A DNA stretch of 64,000 nucleotides from Atherix ibis (lineage: Eukaryota > Arthropoda > Insecta > Diptera > Athericidae): the NCBI GenBank assembly GCA_958298945.1, contig OY282606.1:58231920-58295919 (forward strand). Reading direction: 5' to 3'. The notes beneath the pieces are model-generated. The model had not been told where the DNA came from. It made no database searches and saw only the letters and a program-made list of their open reading frames with translations. Position 1 is the stretch's first letter. Each line of letters begins with the position of its first letter. The position numbers and the translations under genes were made by a program. This document shows positions 36,001-51,000 of the stretch, one piece after another.

Positions 36001-39000
36001 TCATATATTTTAAACTTAATTATACTTAAAAAAATAGCTTACAATAAATGCAGTATTATATGAAATAATAATTTTGATAAATTCATTAAAATACTCGTAT
36101 ACCAAGAATTTTAGTTTTACTATAATAATCGAAAGTCGCATCTTGTATGAAACATTTTATTTACCTCTGCTACTATTCTAACTGATTTGAACATTTATAA
36201 AAATAACATTCAGACGATATTTAAAAAAAAATTGTTTAATTTACGTAATATTTTTTTTTAGGGTTTTTTTTTAAAGCAAAATGCCAATTCAGTTTTACAA
36301 CCTTATTAAAGTAAAATATTATAATTTTATTATATTTGAATAAATAATTAATTTTTTGTTTTATTCTTTCATAGTAAATCAAGCCTTTGAGAGAGTCTGG
36401 CACGTTGGCTTATTCTGGAAACTCAAGAGGATCATTTCTTATACCTATTTCTTAGTCCTAAAATCATTCATTTCCAACCGATACTTCCAAGTAAACGCTT
36501 TAATGTCCCTCCGCCATTGGCTGGTGTTCCACAGGAAAATTTACTTGGTCCCAAAAATTCTCCAAACAGAGATCAAAACCCTCCAGACCTGGTTTACCAT
36601 GTGGAGAATAAAAGTTAATGAACGTAAATTTTACACGAAACTTTTGCTCTCTGCAGTGAACTATGTCCTCCTATATATTTTAATGACAATACCATACCAC
36701 AACACATCGTAGCTTAGTATCTAGGACTGGACTTCATGAAATGGTTGACATGGCACACATAAAACTTAAAAGACCAAAAATAAACAGACGATACCTACAA
36801 CCACTTCGACTTCTAGACAAACGTTCTAAACTTACTATATACAGCAAAGTACTTTAATACAATGCCTTACTGAAACCAATATGGACTTATGCAATTGACC
36901 TTACCGATCTTTCTAATTCCAGTTGAATACAATCTCTTCAGTCAAAAATATTATGTAAAATTGCCGATGCTACTTTTTATATTTGTATTAGTCTTATTCA
37001 TCGTGATCTAGAAGTCCATTATGTCAGTGATGTGACTGTGTCTCGTTATAAAAAGTTTCATACTTGTTTTCGATCATACTAATCCCTTTATTTAAGAACC
37101 ATAATCAGATTCTATATCGATGACTTAAGCGTCACTGGCTGCGTGATTCATTAAACTACTGAGGCTTAACATAAGCATATGCTAGCAGGAGAAGAAACAT
37201 GTATACATGTTTACTCTCCATAACCCGTCACGTTAATTAATAATATTGTCCAAATATGCTTATTACTATGTTGTAGTTATAGATATCTAAAACTATTTAA
37301 AAAAAATTATTTCATAGTAGAGTTTCTCTTTAGTATTATCTTAAGAAAATGAACGGAAAGAGTATTAAATATGAGTGAATATAATAAATAATTAGGTTTT
37401 CAGTATTACAATTTTTAAATTTGTATAATAAATTTATGTTGAAATATTATCTTCTTTATCTATACAATATTTGATATGATAAATATCATATTACTATTTT
37501 AATTATAGCTAAAGAAATTCTTTTCAAATAACCATATATGATAGTTTACTAAGGATAAGATAATGATACAATTAATATGCTATAAATTATGTTAAAATAT
37601 GATATGTGTTCATTTACTAAGCTTGTAATATATAAATTAAATGGATAAATTTGTAGCAATGTAATTTGAAATATTTTTCATAAATAGATAATTTAGTTTT
37701 ATGTATATGTACCAATAATTTGAGATTACTTACTAACCACTCGTAGAATCCGTTAAGAGAAAAAGTGCTTTTGCCATGAATTGGTTTATAACATTGTTGA
37801 TTGTATTTGGTTACTATTTTATATATTATTATATTTAACTAAATCTATCTTTAGTATTTTTATATACAATCATATTCTAAGTCTTGGTATTTAGGTAGAG
37901 ATAAGGTAATAAATAAATTTTTACCACAACTATTTTCCCATTAACATTTGCTTGGTTGCCGATATCCATATTCAAGACGTTATCTGCAAGTACGTAAGAG
38001 TTCAAGGTACTTGAAAGATGAGAAAGTGTATAAAAAGGGCAGAAACTGGTTCTAATCCATGAATAATCTTAAAGGTGTCTGTCTTCTTCTTACCTTAATA
38101 TATTTTCCAACGGTCGACTTTTTATAGACTATAGTTTGAAATAAACACCTAGACAAGAATATTTTTAATTTAAAAAGTTTTACATATTATGTTTTTATTT
38201 CGTAGTTAAATTGCTTATCTTTAACATAAAGGAAAATAACATTATTCATTTTTATTTATCAAAATAAATAAAAAAAAAGGTAACACTATCAACATTATGG
38301 GGTATCACCTTCATATATGCCTATACAATACTACTCGTACGAGTATATGGAAAAATATTTTTGATAAGATTATTTGTAGAAGGAATCATTTAATCAAATA
38401 TTTTATTCTATTGTATTTGGCAAATAATGGTCTTGCATAGATTTTTTAAATATTATAATATTAATTTAATCGTAAAATTTTATGAACTTATTTCTATTGC
38501 TAAAGTATTTTTATACAAAAATTTTTGTTTTAAAATAAAAGTATATTTGGTATAAAATAAAATTAAAGTCTAATAAGAATTATTAAAATTTAAAGACCTA
38601 AATTATTTTTTAAGTCAACTCGTAATTTCAATAAATTTTGGTATATTTTTTTATTATATAATACCGATCTAGAGTACTAAAATTTCGCAGTATGGATAGT
38701 TTGCTTTAAATTTAATAAAAAAATCGTTTACAATTAATTAACTTAAAAATTAAGAGCAATGGTCATGCTTGGGAAAAAATAAAAAGAATAATAAAATTGT
38801 CAATAAAGTCAGTTGGTAATGATTACAAAATTTGTGTACTGAAATATTTTTTACAAATAACAAGAATCATACCCAAAGCCTAATAAAAATTTATAACGCA
38901 AAATTCTACAAAAAAAAGTTGAAATTTTTTTTCATCAACCTACTCATTATTGTTAATTAAGTTTTGAGCCAGGATATCGTAATATGTCCATTTCACCATT

Positions 39001-42000
39001 TATTTCAAGTTAAATAAATGAAGGTTTCTTATATAATGTTGATTGAGATGCTTTTCTATGTTTATATTTTGAGTGGGCTTGAATAATATTATCAATTTTC
39101 ATCACTATCTCGCATGATATTTAGATATTAATATGATAATCATGTGCGCATATATTTGTATATTTACATAAGTACTAATAAATGAATTGAGTATAGATTA
39201 GATTTACTTAAAATGAAGATTCTAAGACACACAGTTATAGTGTAGCATTAACGGAAGTTTAAATTGCCAACAGAAGATGCATTAAACTAAATCAAGCTAA
39301 TATAATTGTGGATTTTTCCTAAACCAAGATATATCTTTATTACCTGGACCGTTTTACTTGACGTGTATACTCGACTTACACATTTCACTAAAGCAGGAAG
39401 AATATTGTTAAGAAAACCATATAGGAAAATGGTAGAAATTCAAGAAATGTGAGGAAATGTGATCCTGTTCAGATGCAAATGGCATAAATTAATTACATGG
39501 CGTTGAAATTTTTCTTACTTTCTTATTGAATCAGAAGATCAAATGTGCACATACCTGTACACCAACAATCGTGCTTTGGATTTCTATATAGCAGATCATC
39601 TCAGATTGCATCTCAACGTTGTTTTTTGCAGTCTTTTTATAATGTGATTTATAACTCTACGTGGACTATTAAGGTTACATCTGCTTTGTAACTTAGCACT
39701 CTTGGTGTCATTCGTACTTTCTTTTCTATTAAACTCTAATATGTACAGTTAACGGCCGGTGATAGGTGGTTCATTAAAAAAAATTGCGGCTAGGCAAATG
39801 ATATTCATCATATCGTTTTGTTATTTATTTTTAATCAGTAAATAAATTATGATTAAAATTACTGGACCAACTATAATTAAATTTAATAATTTTCTATTTT
39901 ATTATGTATTTTTCAATTCTAGGAATATTCATCTTATTGAATTTCACTAACTTTCCTTTCTAAATTACGTGTAATAATTTTTAGTTTGACTAATTTTTAA
40001 TTTAACAAAATATCTTTATAACGTTAAGTTTATTTCACATTTATTTAGCCAATTAAAAATATTAATTCATTACTCTATTTTTGTACAATATATTATTTTT
40101 TTATTGTATTAATTATTATATTAAAGATCTTGATATAAATCAATCTACGAACAATTCTACTCATAATAATGAGTTTTTTTCGAAATTAAAATTTTTAATA
40201 AATTTAAAGAAGAGGAAATTGATTTGTTTTTAGTAATTTCTGCTCACAAACTATTTTTTGTTGGATAATATGAATGAAATTTCCATAACGGACAAAAGAG
40301 CAGTATATCTTATTCTTTTTCAAGATAGAAAATCAGATCCATTCAAGTATCTGTCAGTTGAATGTACTACAAAAATATTTTTCTCCTAGATTAAAGTCTT
40401 TATAACATAAGTATGAGCTGGGACCATATAGACTTTTTCGCTTCGATTTATCTCGTCTATAAGACTTATAAATATTGTTTTATGATATATTTTCAATTCA
40501 TAGATTTTAAAAGTATACATAGTCAAACTTACAATATATAGTCAAAAGTGGTGTATTATGAACAAATTTTAATCAACCTGTGCACGAATCAGGTTTTCTT
40601 TAAATTAAAATATTTTAATTGATTAGATCAGAAATATAGATAGGTCTATTTTAGTTATGTACTTCAATAGAATAGGATAGATTACATTAATAACTGAATA
40701 ACTGGAATGTGATGGAGAAATTCATTAGTTTGGGTTTTAGTGTAATTTATATCGGTTTTTTACAATTAATTTATTAATATTATCTAAAATATATTTAATT
40801 TTTAGTTAGCCTGGGGTATTTTTTAGAATATACATATAATAAATTAGAAATATCATAGTTCTCGGACGTCTGGGACGTCTCCGTTTCATATAATTTGGTT
40901 GTAGCCAAATGGCTTGAGTTGTCGAGGTGCTAAGAAATTACATTTCAGTACGAATGTTGCTAGAAATGCCATTAAAAATATGAATAAATGTATTCTATAT
41001 AATTTTCTTTCATCATTTTTATTTTCTACAGGTTGATTGACTATAACAACTATTTCAACCAATTTCTCCTTTTTTTTTTTAATAGAAGTATCGTTCTTTG
41101 AACATAAAGTTATACTTCTTTAAAAGTAGCATATACAAAAAATATGTTGAAATTGGCAGTGGAATTACATATTTGTATGTCAAAAAACATCCTATATCGA
41201 TTGATAAAATTAAAGTTTTTTATGCCATTAATTCATTATAAAGATTAATAAAGTTATTAACCAAATACTTATTGTTTAATTCGTCACTAAAATAAGCTAT
41301 ATTTTTATTTAACAGCTTAGTTAAAAAATTAAACTGTATAATGTCTGTTCCGGAATACTATTTATTTGCAATGTCTTTAATATATTGTATAGTACTAGAA
41401 TTTTTTTAAAGATATTTCCAATATATGTGTTTGTTTAAAATAAATATACACAAAAGAATAAAATAGCAAAAATTAAACCACAGAAAGCAATATTTAATCG
41501 GCATTTACGAAATAGCAAAGATGAAATTGCTTTTAGTTAACTTTCTCTGATGACCATCTGTACATTGAAATTGACTTTGAAACGAAACTCATCTTTTGAA
41601 AATTTCCATATGCATATAATATTTTATAAAGTACAGTTAATATCTTTATAAATTTATGTATGATATTATATATGCAAGCTTGAGAAAGTTTAATTCACTC
41701 ACATGCATTTGAATATTGACATTCAATATGTTTCATTTTGCTTGGCCATTATTTATTTCTATTTGAATGCAAATATTATTTTCAAACTTTTCTAAACTTT
41801 TTCACTTAATTAACTTTTTCTAATTAATATGAATATTATTTTATATTGTTTTCAATACTATTGTTTTTCTTATTCTTGTAAAAAGAATTACATATTGATT
41901 AAAAAGCAAATATTTTCGAAATATAAATAGTATTTTTCCGAGTATTTTGCTAAGACTGAATATATTATCTTCTCCTTTAACGTCTTATTCACATAATTTT

Positions 42001-45000
42001 TTTAAAATTAAATCCTTCCAATATTTACCTTTTAGCAACATATAATATATATTATATAAACCGTACGAAATATATATTATATGTAATTTAAAAACTCAGA
42101 TAACTGAATAATTAATTACTAAATCTATACTATTGTATAAACAATCAGGGAACTTATTTTAGGCTAAGTCAGCTATATTTTGAAAATTAAACAGTTTTCT
42201 TCCGAAAACACCAATCATGGATAAGCTAATGGCTTTGCTTTTCAGATGCCTTTTCGCACTTTTTGTTAAGGGAAGGATAACGGAATAAGGACATTAAAGC
42301 AGAATGGCAAGTAAACCGGTTTTTGGGAACTAGCGTTGGATCATACCTCAGCGGTAGTAAAACCCACAAACATTTGGATGATAGTCCACCAGGCTAACGA
42401 CTGTGCTTTGTGTTTTATTAACGGGCCACCAGATCTAGCCAGACACTATTGCGTCCATCTGCTCAAGCTGTCTAATGGTCCAAAAAGGATGGATAAGGTA
42501 ATGAAAGTAGAATAGAAAGTAAAGCGTAGGACCATGTCGTAGTAGGGTCGTCTGACTTCTACCGGCAATTAATGATATATTGGGACAAACTGATTATTGA
42601 ATCCATTAAAAGTTGGATGCTATGTTATCTACTGAAATCTTGGTGAACCAACAAAATAATAAAAATAACTGACTTTTACTACTAAACGGCAGAAAATATA
42701 TAGAAGCTTTAAATCATCCAATATATTTCTGCGATATACTCGTACTGCATTTAGACTATCATCTTTTTCGATACGGTATATATAACTTTGCTGCGAAAAT
42801 CTTTATTGAAATTGAATATTCTTAATTTTATCTTCAAAAATAGCATACAATTTTCATAATAAAATAAAATGTATGTTTTATTTATATTATAAAAATTGAC
42901 AAACAATTTTTGTACATAACTAATACTATATACATATCATATACAGTGGTTAGACTTGTGATAACAATTCTAAAACGGAAAATTTTTTAGTTCATTTTAA
43001 AATAAATATTATAAAGTATTAAATGTTAGGGTTTGTAGATTTCTTGCCCTTTTTAAAGAACAAGATATTTTCTTATAACGCTTGGAAACTATGCAATTTT
43101 TTTATCAAATTAATAGTTTTTTTATTCTTTAAAAAAAATACTATGGACTTAATTTAATCAATAGAGAAAGTTATTTAACATTGAAATTAGATGAAAGTAT
43201 GGAACAAGAGAAGAGCTCTTGTGCATTCGAGGCAAATTGTCAATCGTTGTTTTTTATAAAGAATTCTTTGAAAGGATCAGAAAAGGAGTTTTTGGCGAAA
43301 AAGGGATGTGTGTGGTCCTTAAGCCCCACTATTTACCTGGTCTGAAGCATTTGGCTTTTTTTTAACCTCAAGATGAAAAAAACGCTTGAAAAGACTTCAC
43401 ATTGGTACTGTCGATAACATGTAAAGTAGTGTAACCGAGGAGCTGGATTCAACTGAAATGCCTTTCAGCATTATTAAATAAATTGGTTATAAAAAAATTG
43501 GTCTCATTATTTTAGCAGAGTATATTTACCATACTGAAATTCTTATATATGTTAAATTGGTCTCTAACCCTGTGGTAATTTTTTAAAATGTATATCAAAA
43601 ACATATCAAAAGTATTTATATAAGAATTTTAGTATGGTATAGTAACATTTGGGTGACAATTAAAATAAATACATCTCATTCAAGTTAATACAATATATAA
43701 AAATATCAATTTCTTGTAACAGTTTTATTACTTAAATTTAAACTTTTTTATTTTATAACAGTTAAATGGAAAGAACTTTATTTATTTTGCTCATTTTTAT
43801 TTTTAATAATATTTATTATTCATATATTGATCATAAAAGAGTATTCACTATTAAAATAATTGAAATTTCGTAGATAAACATAATATCTTACAAAAAATGT
43901 TCATTTGGAAAGTACTAATAATGTCAATGTTATTATAAATTAACCATTATATATATATATATTGTATATATATTTAAATCGTATACTTATATCAAGTTTT
44001 CTTGGTACCATAATTACGTATATTGTAGTAATAACCAAGAAAACTTGACATAATTTAGAAAATTTCAAATGGTTTTCTTAACAATTTTCAGATATTATTG
44101 CATATACTCGTATAATTGTTATCTGAACATGTTCATCTCATCTGAACAAAGGAAAGGAATTTGAAGATCCATCAAGTAATTTACTCGTACTTTCTGTTTA
44201 GTGATGTTTATTTTTGATTATTTACTTAGAGGTAAATAACTTTATGTTAAAAAAAAACATTACCATTAATTCTGTGAAAATATTCATGCCATATTTTCAT
44301 GGCCAATAATTTGCGGTGAACTTTTGTTTTTTTTAAACAATATTTATGGTACATGTAGTCACGTTAATATTTTCTATGAATTTTTTGAGTTAATTTTAAA
44401 AGTCAATTACCCTAATTTTTGTTGTTGATTTTTTATTCAATGAAACTTACGTTTTATTATATTTTTTCTTTTATTTATATTTAAGTATGATTAGTGATTA
44501 TAGTGAAATTTTGTTTATACTATTGATGGTATTAATTTCTAAATAATTGAATAATTGAATATTATTATTCCAATAAAGAAAGTTTTCGTTAATCAATTCT
44601 TCTATATGTCCATTGTTGTATAGTATTAAGGTATATTACACCTGTTCTTACCATATTTTCTATATGGATCGACTAAAAAAAATTACTAACGTTACTTTTA
44701 TATTTATATTGACTTAAGATCAAATTTTACAGAAATAAAATCGAATAGAGAAAAAGTTAATAGATTAAAGATCAGTTTTAATGTCATAGTGAAAGTCTTT
44801 CGATTTGATTGAATTTCTTCAAAAGACCGATGTCTTTAAAGAAAGTTGCACAGCAATAAAACTAATAAATAACTTTTTTTTCTAAACAAATCACTGACCG
44901 GTTATATTGTGACTGAATCAATGTTAAGGAAGACTTTTCACTTGATTGCTCTTTAGAGTGTAAATCACTTATTATTAGTATTCATATATTTATTATTTTC

Positions 45001-48000
45001 TTCAGGCATTTATTACATCAATTATATACAATGATAACTTTTTTGAGTTTCTTACAGTTATTTTATTTTATGAAACTGGTAAAAGAATTAAACCGACAAA
45101 ATTATAACCAATCATTAATATATAACAGCCGCATAGTATGGTGTAGTAATTTTTGTTATAAATTTAATTTTATTTTAATGCATAGAAGGCCTATAATTTG
45201 ATAGAAATAATAACAAATCTAAATAATAATTTTTTTTCTATATATTTTATTTAGTTATTGGAGAAAAATTCAAAGCTTTCAGGGTTGCATTCTACTCGTC
45301 ACACTGGTTTGTTACTAATTTCTATTTACAAAGAGAAAGTATGTTTTTAATATCGTCTACATAGTCAATAAATATTGTAGCGAAAAAATATTGGAACCGT
45401 AAAATTAGACCACCAAATTATATCTATACACACTATGAGCAGAGTATGTAATGTTTGAGAAAGTTCGAGAAAAGGAGAAAAGATGAATATGGGTCAATTC
45501 GGATTTACAATCGAATTTCGTTTTAAAAATAGCCATGTTTATAAAATTTTTAAATTACTTCTTCAAGAAAAAATTATAGTAAACTTATTTTTTACGACTA
45601 TTCGATTGTACACTTCTAAAATAATTTATATTATAAATATAAAATACCTAGTTAATGATAAAAATGTTATCTTTCATTCAATATACAATAGTATATTTTC
45701 CTATCTTATTACAGATACATTTCTCGATAACTAGAATATTTTCATTATTTTTTTAAGGATAATATTTGTTGCTTCACTTTGTAATGTGAAATTTTTTTTG
45801 TAAGTTGGTAAGAAGAATGGAGAAAAATTCAATTGGGTATTTATTTTTTTTCTAATTAATTTATTGTGTTGTATCTGTTACCATTCATTTGCAAAAATAC
45901 GAATATTGTATCAATTAAAATAGTAAAAAATGGCAGATCAGTAAATGAAATAAAAATAAATCTATTTTAAGTAATTTATTAATAGTGGGTACAGTTTTCA
46001 TTTTAATTTTTCAGTTTCAATGAACGGCTTCTGATTGAACTGCACATTTGGAATCTATCAATTCTGTTGTGTCCTTATACTGCATTCGTTTTTCATAAAT
46101 TTATAAAAAATGTAAGGATTATTGACGTGGTCAGAATGTATTATTTCGTTATGATAGGGATTATTATTGCAGCATGTATTGGTGCGTTTATCGTGTTGAA
46201 ACATCCATCGTCGGTGTTACGTTCCATCATTTATTTTGCTAATTTGACTTTTCAGCTATTGTTTGTACTTTGTTGTGGGTTGTTTTTCTGACAGAAAAAT
46301 AAAACTTACAACACCACGGTACGGAATAGTTTCTTGTTGAAATCGTGGAAATAATATAAAAAGCTGTCTGGTCTAACCAAAGAAAAAACTACCTTTCGTC
46401 AATAAAGATGACAGCTTTCCAATACGTATTTAATTTGTGATCTCGCGCAAATTCCATTTGTGATCTGGCGCAAATTCTATCCGGGCTACTAGGTCAGATA
46501 TTTTTAAGATATTTTTTTTGCAGATGCAGATGTTTGAAAATCGAAGAAGCTTTAACAATTCCAAATTTGCAAACGTTAAGGTGTCTTCAATCGTATGGAG
46601 TGAGGGTCACTACATTTGGAGGCATTTTATATTATGTTATAGCGGTTTCACTCTTCCCATTTTTTATTTTATAAATCGCTTGCACTTAAGGACTTATGAA
46701 TATCCTGATAATATTTTCGTACTTTTTATCGCGCACATGGAAATTATTAGAAGGAATAAAGAGAGATATCAGTGCACTTTGGTCTTAAAAATCTGTTGAT
46801 TGTTCTGATTTGGGAAAACCAAGTGAGGCCGACCATTCCACATTCGGATTGAACGGTTAAAAAAGAATCCCTATATATTTCAGTACTTCTGAAAAGAGGA
46901 TTCAGGATAAATTGATTTACATGCTTGGCGAAACAGGTATTACGGTGAAATAATTTGTATGTTATGATATTATTTGCTGGTTATTGTTGTTTAATAATTA
47001 TTTCAGATAAATTTTAACAGAATAATTAGTCTTTTTTATATATGAATCTTTAGGAACTTATTTTTAACATTATACCTTTAGTGCACGTTTTCTATATTTC
47101 TATGTGTCTGTTAAATATCTCTCACTAAATTAATACTAAAACATCTTAAATAATTATACGGCGAATTATCAGTAATTATATTAAGTTATGGATCCATTAA
47201 TCGAAAGGATTAGACGCTGAGTCCATCTTTAATCGAAAGCAGCATCTCAATGACTTTGCCATAGCCGCCTGGATTCATTCGCTTCTTAAGCATAATAATT
47301 GAGGCGTCTCTTTGGCTTCTTCGACTATATGACCTTTGCTGTTTATTCGAAAGAATTTTCATTGGTATTACACCGGGAACGATATGGGTAAAAAAACAAA
47401 TATTTTTTTTGCTACCCACGATATCAATTAAATTTTATATGGGTAAAAAAGCAAATATTTTTTGAGAATTTTTAACAAACATTAAGGAGATATTCCCAAT
47501 TATTGTGCACGGCGTCAATGAGAGGTACCCGGACATTCAGCAACACTCTTTTCAGTTGTACGTTCGCTTAATTATCACTCTATCTTCGCTTTATCTTCCA
47601 GTGCATGCTTATTTTCAAAATTATTCATTACACGCCGAATGGTTGACTTGCTCGGCATGTGATTAACACGAAAAAAGGCACGTAATTTTCTCCACGTATA
47701 CACAATTGAACAATAATTTAAATAAAATATTTTAATAATTTTAATATATTGTTGCAGCATTAGATACTTTATAATAAATTGCTATCGATCATTCTTTACG
47801 GCCGTCAAATATTAATAGACAAATATTATTTGAACTAAAATAAGAGTTAAACAAAATCGACTTGGTACATAAAAAGCACCCTATACTTGGCACTAGCTGC
47901 ACAATCGCCATCATCATAGCCGCTAATTTTTCTCCATCGTATTTGCTCTCGTACAAATATGGATATATTTGCTAAACCCAAAAATAATGTTCCTTTCTAT

Positions 48001-51000
48001 AACGTTCAATTTAAGCATAAAATCCCAAGCACAATTTTCATTCTGCTAGACAGATTGCAATCATCAAAGAAACGGATTTTTGGTCTAGCGCAATCAGTTT
48101 TTTTATTTGAAGCTAATGAAAATATGTTTTTTTTTTAAATTTACCTCCTACGGTGTCTATTTAAAAGTAAATCTTTATTTTCTTAAACTAGTGATATCTT
48201 GGTACATCTACTTCATATTGTGATCTAAATATTATATTTTTATATTTTACGCTTAATCTCTTGACGAAAATATATTTTTTTATTCAGATTTACTTTTGTC
48301 TATTAAACATATTTAAATACCTAATTTATTTATAACTTATTTATAGTAAAATATATAAATACATACTATATTATGGAAGTTGCTTATTAGAAAAATAAAT
48401 TTGGTTGTAATATATAATACTTTTGGGTGTATTAAATTACGAAGAGTATGTAAAATGATGAAATGTAAGTTATAAAAGGGTTTAATAAGGAACTGTATAG
48501 ATAAACATGATATGCTTGAGTAAAATGCATAGATGAATAAGCAAGTATTTGGTGATATAATTTCTACTATTAGTACTTCTTAAATATTATTACAGTATAA
48601 TAGAAAAGAAAGTTAAATTGTATATTTTGCATTATAGATCTTAATGGGAAAATTAGAGTGCAGAAAAATGTTTCCCTTTTTTTTCTTATTTAGTAATTTT
48701 TTATATTTTTCATAATGTTTATTTTTTTATTTAATTATAGTTTTGTCTTTACAAAAACTTAAGTGATTTGACAGAAAATTACTCTCCAAGTCATGAAATT
48801 GCTATCAAATCATCCTTAACAATACTTTTAATTCTTTGCGTTTTCCGTGTTTTATTGGTATAGTTCCGCAAAAAAATAAATTTTATGATGGGAACTGATT
48901 TGTGTGGCCGTTGGTAATTTTCTATTATATAATTAGAGAGCATGAAATTCGCTTTACAAACGTTACGAATCTCCATTTCATGGTACAATCAAAGAAAGTT
49001 ACACAAAGTTAAAGATCAATGAAAATTTATGCATACAAATTGTCCATTAGCTTAAAAAGTTATCACATGGAAACCATAATTTACGTGAAATTTCAGATTT
49101 TAAATGATTTTATTTGAAGAGCATGAACTAATTGAAGTGTATATAATCGATTTAATTTATTTTTCAAAGGTTGACAGATACCTAAACTACAGAAATGAAT
49201 ATTCAAAGGTTTTAATATTCATAATTACTCATGCAAACAACTACATAAAAAGGTAAAAAATTATTATTAAAATTGCTTATATGCATATCTATAGTATTAG
49301 AATTAAGGTATCTTTTTTCTAAATACATTTCAGATAAAACACTTTTACGTAGAGTGTAGAAAATTTGCTTTTGATATTTGTTCTTTCGGTAAAATAAAAT
49401 ACCGCCATATTAATATAGATAAGCCCTCTAGCATTTCAGAGAACACAAAGTTATGAACTCATAAAATATTTTGAAATATAAGGGAAAAAAATTCTGATCT
49501 TTTATTAGAATACAAAATTGTGTAAGAATTCCATTCCTAAGCTTCCTTAGAGAAATTCTTATATATGGTATATAAATATGTTGTATATGTTGTAATAGAA
49601 AAACGTTAATATAGCCCACATAATTCTTTTTTTTTTTGCAAGAATTTTAATAGTATTGACGTAATTTAAGAGATTTGCTTTAGGGTAAATATACAAAAAA
49701 AGTGGCATTTTCTTCAACTCTATTATAATTTTATCATGATTATTTTCATGTACCTGAGACTTTACATAATTTTTATTAGGCTGATTATAAGCAAATTAGA
49801 TTATATAGAAATATATGCTTTAAGAATTTGTATAAAATTTGTTCTTTTTTACTGAAGGTGTAATTATTTTTAAAATAAATTTTAACTGAAAAGCATAAGT
49901 TTAATTCATGTTAATGCTACTAAATTATAATTATAAATAAATTCAGAAACAAAAATGACATATATTTTCAAAATTTTTATTGAAACATAAATTTTATTGA
50001 TTGTTATTTTTCTAAATAGGAAAAATATTTTTTTTGCAATAAGTATACACTTAAATTCAGTGTAATGAAAAAATTATTTTGGGGAATAAAAATTAAATTT
50101 CAGAAAAATAACGATAATTGTATGTAATTTTCTTGTACTGATATATATGTTAAATATTATATGTATGATAAAAATATTCTTTTTCTAAAATGTTTCTCAA
50201 ATCATTTAATGAATGTAACATAATATAAGATTCCATTATTTTAAAAATTATATTTTCTCAAACTATAGATTTAATACGACTTTCTACAATTTAAAAACAA
50301 CTTTTGGTTTGATTGAAATTTATTCATAATTTTAGAGTGAACCTCACAATAAACATAATTCTTGTTTTCGAGAAAAGTTTTTTTGCTCCGAAGAATGATA
50401 TAGAATTCTTACATTTACTATTCGTTAATTTTATATTTTTCCATTAAACAAATATCATACTTTTTAATTTTTTTTAAATATAGTTATCTTTATTATTTTA
50501 CTTAAAAAATAAATTTTTCTTAAAACTACACATATTAGCAATCAAATTTATATAAAAGAAAGAATTGGATTCAACTGGAATTGGAAGGCTTAGTAGAGCT
50601 CCAGAGGTTTAGTCCGTAACTCCATATGGGTTTGAGTACGGCATAGTATTAAGGTACTTTGTTGTCTATAGTAAGTTTAGAACGTTTGTCTAGAAATCGA
50701 AGTGGTTATATGTATAGTCTATTTATTGTCTTTTAAGTTTTGTATGTGTATTCCATGTCAAGCGTTTGTCTAAGTTCAGTCCTATGTTAGATACCAAATT
50801 TCGGTGTGTTATGGTATGACACTGCCATTAATGTATATAGACATTGGTAGATTTACGTAAATTAATTTTTATTCCCTCCCTGGTAAACCAGTTTTATAGG
50901 GTCTAGATTTCGGATTCTAAAATTGCTGAAGCATGTTGAGGATTTTCGCTAGATGCAATGCAGGTCTTATCATCGGCATATGTAGCAAAGAAGATATTGG

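Noticed and set aside
46518..46799. Plus-strand ORF of 93 codons as a gene
   Set aside because: It overlaps Tc1-like transposase sequence on the opposite strand and has no recognisable domain.
47210..47419. Minus-strand ORF of 69 codons as a gene
   Set aside because: Next to a mariner-like relic, no motif of its own, no supporting signals; probably part of old transposon sequence.
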